This document shows positions 60,684 through 64,000 of a stretch of DNA of 64,000 nucleotides, piece after piece (the first letter of the stretch is position 1; the number at the start of each line of letters is the position of its first letter). Made by a program: the position numbers and the translations under genes. The notes below the pieces were generated by a model. The model saw only the letters and a program-made list of their open reading frames with translations. It was not told the DNA's origin and did no database searches. Source of the DNA: Bacillus sp. ZZV12-4809 (GTDB lineage: Bacteria > Bacillota > Bacilli > Bacillales > Cytobacillaceae); the NCBI RefSeq assembly GCF_009849585.1, contig NZ_VCRN01000007.1, positions 124,001 to 188,000 on the forward strand. The letters are read 5' to 3'.

Positions 60684-63194
60684 TTATTGCCGGTATACCG
60701 GAACATCAAAAAGCTGCGTGTATTGAGTTAAGTTACTGTACATTTGGGCCATTTTCTTTGTTTGTTTTGCAGCCCAGCCCACGTCTGATGCATATTGATG
60801 ATTTGCATATCCTTTATCAACCATTCCATTAGGATTCCACCGCATTTTATATAGTGTATCCTGACCAGAATGAATATAATTGACAGAGACAAATCTAGCG
60901 CCTCCTACAATTGCTTTCTCAACCGATGTCCAACCTTGTTCATAGGCAAATTGCGCACCTAATTTTTCAGGGTCCTGATCATATGCACCAATACCGTATA
61001 CATTATATACAGTCACTCCATTAACAACCATACCCTTAGCTAAGTTACTGGTTCCATTGCCTGTTTCCAATAATGAGTGGCTAATTAAGTATATTTCATT
61101 AATATTATATATCCTAGCAGCCTCTATAAACGAGTTTGCTTTTCCGGCTAAAACCCCTTTTCCATTCAAAATTTTAGCATTTACTTCACTCTCGCTTGTA
61201 CCTGCAGAGGATGATAAAATTAAAAACTGCAGATATTCATCGCTGGTAGGACTAAAGTTATTTGGATCTAAATAATATTGTACTTGTTCACGGGTAGCTG
61301 CATACCATTGAGTTTTTAGGTTTAGCAGGAACGACATTTCCGAACTCATTGCTAATCCAAAGTCTGGAGTATCAGTTAGTGGTGCAGCTTTCATTTGCAT
61401 ATCAACAGCTTGGCTTAATGTAATTCCATAAGAAGAACTTTTCTGGGAACTAACATCCGATTTTTTTATATAACATGTTTGATTTTGGCCATTAACATTC
61501 ACACTGGATCTATACCAATTTTTACTATAGTCATAGTACTTTAATACAAACCCCTTACTGAATGTTCTCAGTATCTTTGAGCTTGATGAAGGAAGCTGAT
61601 ATACATTAGTCGGAGACCCATGTGCTATTCCTTGAAGCGTTGAAGAAGAAGGACTAGCTTCCTCTATATCACTTTTATTTATATATACTGTATGAATCTT
61701 GCCATTTACATTAACGCTTGACCTATACCATTCTGATGTAAATGTGTAATATAAAAGAATGGAACCCGGCTTATATGTTTTTATTACCTTTGCACCTCTT
61801 GAAGGAGAAGCGTAAACATTTGTAGGAGACTTCCAAGCTATACCTTCTTGTTTTACAGGCTTATCAGTTACTTGGGCCACATCATCCAAATATATATATA
61901 CAGTTTTATATTCACCATTAACATTGACACCGGACCTATACCAATTTGATGTATAAGTATAATACAATAATTTGGAACCTGAATGAAATGTCTTTAAAAC
62001 CTTTGAATTTTTTGTCGGGGATGCATACATATTTGTAGGCTCACTTAATGCAACTCCCTCAAGTTTAACAGGTTCGGTTGTCGGATGTTCAATATCATTT
62101 TTGTTAATATATATAACCTGATTTTTCCCATTTACATTTACAGTTGATTTATACCAATCAGATGTAAACGTATAATAAAGGAGGTAAGTTCCTGCCTCAA
62201 ATTTTCTCAGTACTTGTGAATTTCTTGAAGGCAATGCATACATATTAGTAGGATTAACTAATGCAAAACCTTCCTCTTTAACAGGATTAGCAGTCACTTG
62301 CTCAACATCTTGCTTATTAATATAAATCGTTTGATTTTTCCCATCAACATTAACACTTGATCTATACCATTCAAGAGAATGATCATAGAACAATAATATT
62401 GAACCTTGATTAAATGTTCTTACTACTGCTGAATTCCTATCAGGGGAAGAATAGACATTAGTTGGTTGTTTCAATGCAATTCCTTCAAGCTTTACTTCGG
62501 CAACAGCTGCTTTAAATAATGTATTTTTGGAAGCAGTGACACTCTCTTTTTCATTCGAAGACTCTTTTTCTTCGGAAACAGTTTCTTGAACTTCCTCTAT
62601 CGCTGGCTCTTCCTCTTGAACATCACTAATTGCAGACTCTTCCTCTTGATCTTCTATTGCTGGAACTTCCTCTTCATTTTCTATTGAAGGTTCTTCTGCT
62701 TGATCGCCTGCTGTGCCAGATTCACCTGCTTGATCTTGGGAAGTATCCCCACTTTCGTCGATGCCACTTTGATTCTCATCAGTGGGTTCATTGAGATCAG
62801 CATTATCGTTATCCCCATCATTATTTTCTTTTTCTAAATTAAAATCTGGTATTAATTCTATAGCTTTATCTTCCGTAATCAGGAACTCATTTTCAATATA
62901 TCCTATCCATATTTCTTCTTTTTCTGGAATCTCATATTGAACATAAGAGAATTCGTCCTGTTGTTCTAAGACAAAGACTTCAATTCCACTTACAAGCTGA
63001 ATTAGCTGTTTGCTTTCCTTATTCTTCTCTTCATACAAAACTACATTACCATCTGCTTCAGGATTATAAACTATAAGACTCTCTATAGCAGAAGACTGCT
63101 CTGGACCTTCCTCTGCATATACTGATATAGATGTTACTGGTAAAATTAAGCATACAATCAGAATATAAGAGATAAATTTTCTAAGGCTGTTCAT
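60684..63194 (-). CDS. Secreted SH3-repeat N-acetylglucosaminidase (autolysin)
   Basis: 836 residues. Signal peptide (about 1–27, ending SVYA-EE), an N-terminal SH3-like segment (35–105), a very acidic linker (115–225) with EEPAIE-type repeats, five tandem repeats of about 66–70 residues (232–560; each EGxA...PTNVYxxP...TF..GS.LLYY...WYRSxVNVNGK..TVYINK.D) and a glucosaminidase domain (about 600–815). The catalytic Glu is expected in ISHSLLETGNGTSNLAKG; YNVYGIGAYDQDP and AKAIVGGA-like blocks follow. The repeats probably bind the wall polymer. Position beside teichoic acid genes recalls LytD of B. subtilis. Confidence 0.9.
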   Translation of the reverse strand: MNSLRKFISYILIVCLILPVTSISVYAEEGPEQSSAIESLIVYNPEADGNVVLYEEKNKESKQLIQLVSGIEVFVLEQQDEFSYVQYEIPEKEEIWIGYIENEFLITEDKAIELIPDFNLEKENNDGDNDNADLNEPTDENQSGIDESGDTSQDQAGESGTAGDQAEEPSIENEEEVPAIEDQEEESAISDVQEEEPAIEEVQETVSEEKESSNEKESVTASKNTLFKAAVAEVKLEGIALKQPTNVYSSPDRNSAVVRTFNQGSILLFYDHSLEWYRSSVNVDGKNQTIYINKQDVEQVTANPVKEEGFALVNPTNMYALPSRNSQVLRKFEAGTYLLYYTFTSDWYKSTVNVNGKNQVIYINKNDIEHPTTEPVKLEGVALSEPTNMYASPTKNSKVLKTFHSGSKLLYYTYTSNWYRSGVNVNGEYKTVYIYLDDVAQVTDKPVKQEGIAWKSPTNVYASPSRGAKVIKTYKPGSILLYYTFTSEWYRSSVNVNGKIHTVYINKSDIEEASPSSSTLQGIAHGSPTNVYQLPSSSSKILRTFSKGFVLKYYDYSKNWYRSSVNVNGQNQTCYIKKSDVSSQKSSSYGITLSQAVDMQMKAAPLTDTPDFGLAMSSEMSFLLNLKTQWYAATREQVQYYLDPNNFSPTSDEYLQFLILSSSAGTSESEVNAKILNGKGVLAGKANSFIEAARIYNINEIYLISHSLLETGNGTSNLAKGMVVNGVTVYNVYGIGAYDQDPEKLGAQFAYEQGWTSVEKAIVGGARFVSVNYIHSGQDTLYKMRWNPNGMVDKGYANHQYASDVGWAAKQTKKMAQMYSNLTQYTQLFDVPVYRQ
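61447..62500 (-). repeat. Five tandem in-frame repeats in the autolysin gene
   Basis: Five units of about 200 bases encode the SH3-like repeats. Shared words include PTNVY/PTNMY, LLYY, WYRS and VNVNGK, and the DNA is similar enough for recombination to change the copy number. Confidence 0.85.
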
Positions 63195-63555
63195 GATTCC
63201 TCCTCTTGAATATAAATATTTCTGTAAGCCTCCTTCAACCAGTTTATATGAGTTTACACATAAATTAGTATTTTACCTATTTATCTTGTAATTTACTGAT
63301 TGTAAATTTCTAATATAAGAGATTGAAAGGAGCCTATTCCTATATTAACAAATTAATGAATATTATTTCTATATTTTTTCATATTTCTAGTATTTTTTAC
63401 AATAAAATATCATTTTTGACATCAGTTTCACTTTAAGGCCCTGGGAAATATGGACTGCTGCTCCAACAACATGACGCTTTGCATTGAGGTTTGAAGAGTA
63501 TAATCCTATAGCTTTTAAACTTATATCCATTAACTTCTTTCCGGTATTAAATAAG
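63195..63555. other. Gene-poor region between the autolysin and galE
   Basis: AT-rich sequence upstream of the autolysin gene with no convincing gene. The minus-strand frame 63387–63605 starts inside the galE terminator and is rejected. The autolysin promoter should be here but is not obvious. Confidence 0.4.
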
Positions 63556-63598
63556 ACAAAAAAATGGTCACTCTCAAATAATAATCGAGAGTGACCAT
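63556..63598 (-). terminator. Terminator of galE
   Basis: Perfect 12-bp stem ATGGTCACTCTC/GAGAGTGACCAT with an eleven-base loop, followed on the minus strand by TTTTTTTG. Confidence 0.93.
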
Positions 63599-63611
63599 AT
63601 TTCAATTTTTC

Positions 63612-64000
63612 TTATTCCTCATTGTCATCACTTTTATAACCATTTGGATTATTTACATACCAATTCCATGCGTCTCTTACAATTTGATCCAACTCTCCAA
63701 ATTGAGGAGTCCACCCTAACTTATCTTTCGCCTTTTCTGATGAGGCGATTAATATTGCCGGATCACCGGCCCTTTTGGCTGCTATTTCTGCCGGTATTGC
63801 ATGACCGGTCACATTACGACAAACATCGATTACTTCCTTAACGCTAAATCCATTTCCATTTCCCAAATTATATGAATCACTATTTCCATTATTTCTTAGG
63901 TCTTCAAGCGCCAACACATGTGCTTGAATCAAATCATTAACATGTACATAATCCCGGATACAAGTACCGTCTTTAGTTGGATAATCGTCACCAAAGATCA
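63612..64000 (-). CDS. galE: UDP-glucose 4-epimerase GalE, C-terminal part only
   Basis: Partial gene entering from the right edge; about 129 C-terminal residues are visible and the frame is open to base 64000. [60 protein letters not shown] and [20 protein letters not shown] are diagnostic of GalE, which interconverts UDP-glucose and UDP-galactose. It fits with gtaB and the teichoic acid sugar transferases. Confidence 0.95.
   Translation of the reverse strand, partial: IFGDDYPTKDGTCIRDYVHVNDLIQAHVLALEDLRNNGNSDSYNLGNGNGFSVKEVIDVCRNVTGHAIPAEIAAKRAGDPAILIASSEKAKDKLGWTPQFGELDQIVRDAWNWYVNNPNGYKSDDNEE

Noticed and set aside
63387-63605. 72-codon minus-strand frame between galE and the autolysin
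   Set aside because: It begins with a TTG inside the 12-bp stem of the galE terminator and has no good ribosome site; the product resembles nothing convincing.

Overview
The window looks like the chromosome of a motile, low-to-moderate G+C, spore-forming Bacillaceae species (Bacillus sensu lato, Cytobacillus/Mesobacillus-like). From about 19.4 to 44.5 kb the gene order closely follows the Bacillus subtilis block hpf – fliT/fliS/fliD/flaG – hag – csrA – fliW – yviE – flgL – flgK – flgN – flgM – yvyF – comF – degV – degU – degS – yigZ – tagU – tagO. Ribosome binding sites are strong AGGAGG types, sigma-D promoters are recognisable, and no rRNA or tRNA gene was seen.

Layout. (1) 0–2.6 kb: the 5' part of a NERD-domain gene, a SEC-C protein and a DUF1028 protein. 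(2) 2.6–12.4 kb: a peptide/metabolite cluster with two short chromate-type transporters, a YwrD-like gamma-glutamyltransferase, a peptide-binding lipoprotein and an M24 Xaa-Pro peptidase on the minus strand, facing a four-gene peptide ABC transporter on the plus strand. (3) 12.7–15.4 kb: an overlapping histidine kinase, AraC-type response regulator and transporter-like membrane protein. (4) 15.6–19.3 kb: short Spo0M-like and YkvA-like proteins, then a BMP-type lipoprotein and a chemoreceptor behind a candidate sigma-D promoter. (5) 19.4–31.4 kb: ribosome hibernation factor and the late flagellar genes. A decayed UPF0489 pseudogene sits between flaG and hag. (6) 31.4–41 kb: a large PAS-GGDEF-EAL-PilZ protein, comFC (apparent ATT start), comFA, degV, two small unknown genes and degU/degS. 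(7) 41–50 kb: yigZ, tagU, tagO and the csaB–DUF5693–flippase–tagA operon. (8) 50.4–64 kb: a visibly more AT-rich cell-wall region with a GT2–TagF fusion, tagGH, tagD–tagB, a tagF-like gene, another GT2, gtaB, a five-repeat SH3/glucosaminidase autolysin and the 3' part of galE.

How it fits together: regions 4–6 join motility (filament, cap, chaperones, FlgM/CsrA/FliW control), chemotaxis, c-di-GMP signalling, DNA uptake and the DegS–DegU switch. Regions 7–8 make wall teichoic acid (TagO/TagA linkage unit, TagD precursor, TagB/TagF-type polymerases, TagGH export, TagU attachment) and pyruvylated wall polysaccharide (CsaB), and supply UDP-sugars.

The most unusual structural signal is a set of four intergenic arrays of short motifs repeating every 20–21 bp. 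Three use the core CTATTTGCA and one uses TATCGG, and each lies just past a transcription terminator. No known feature type explains them.
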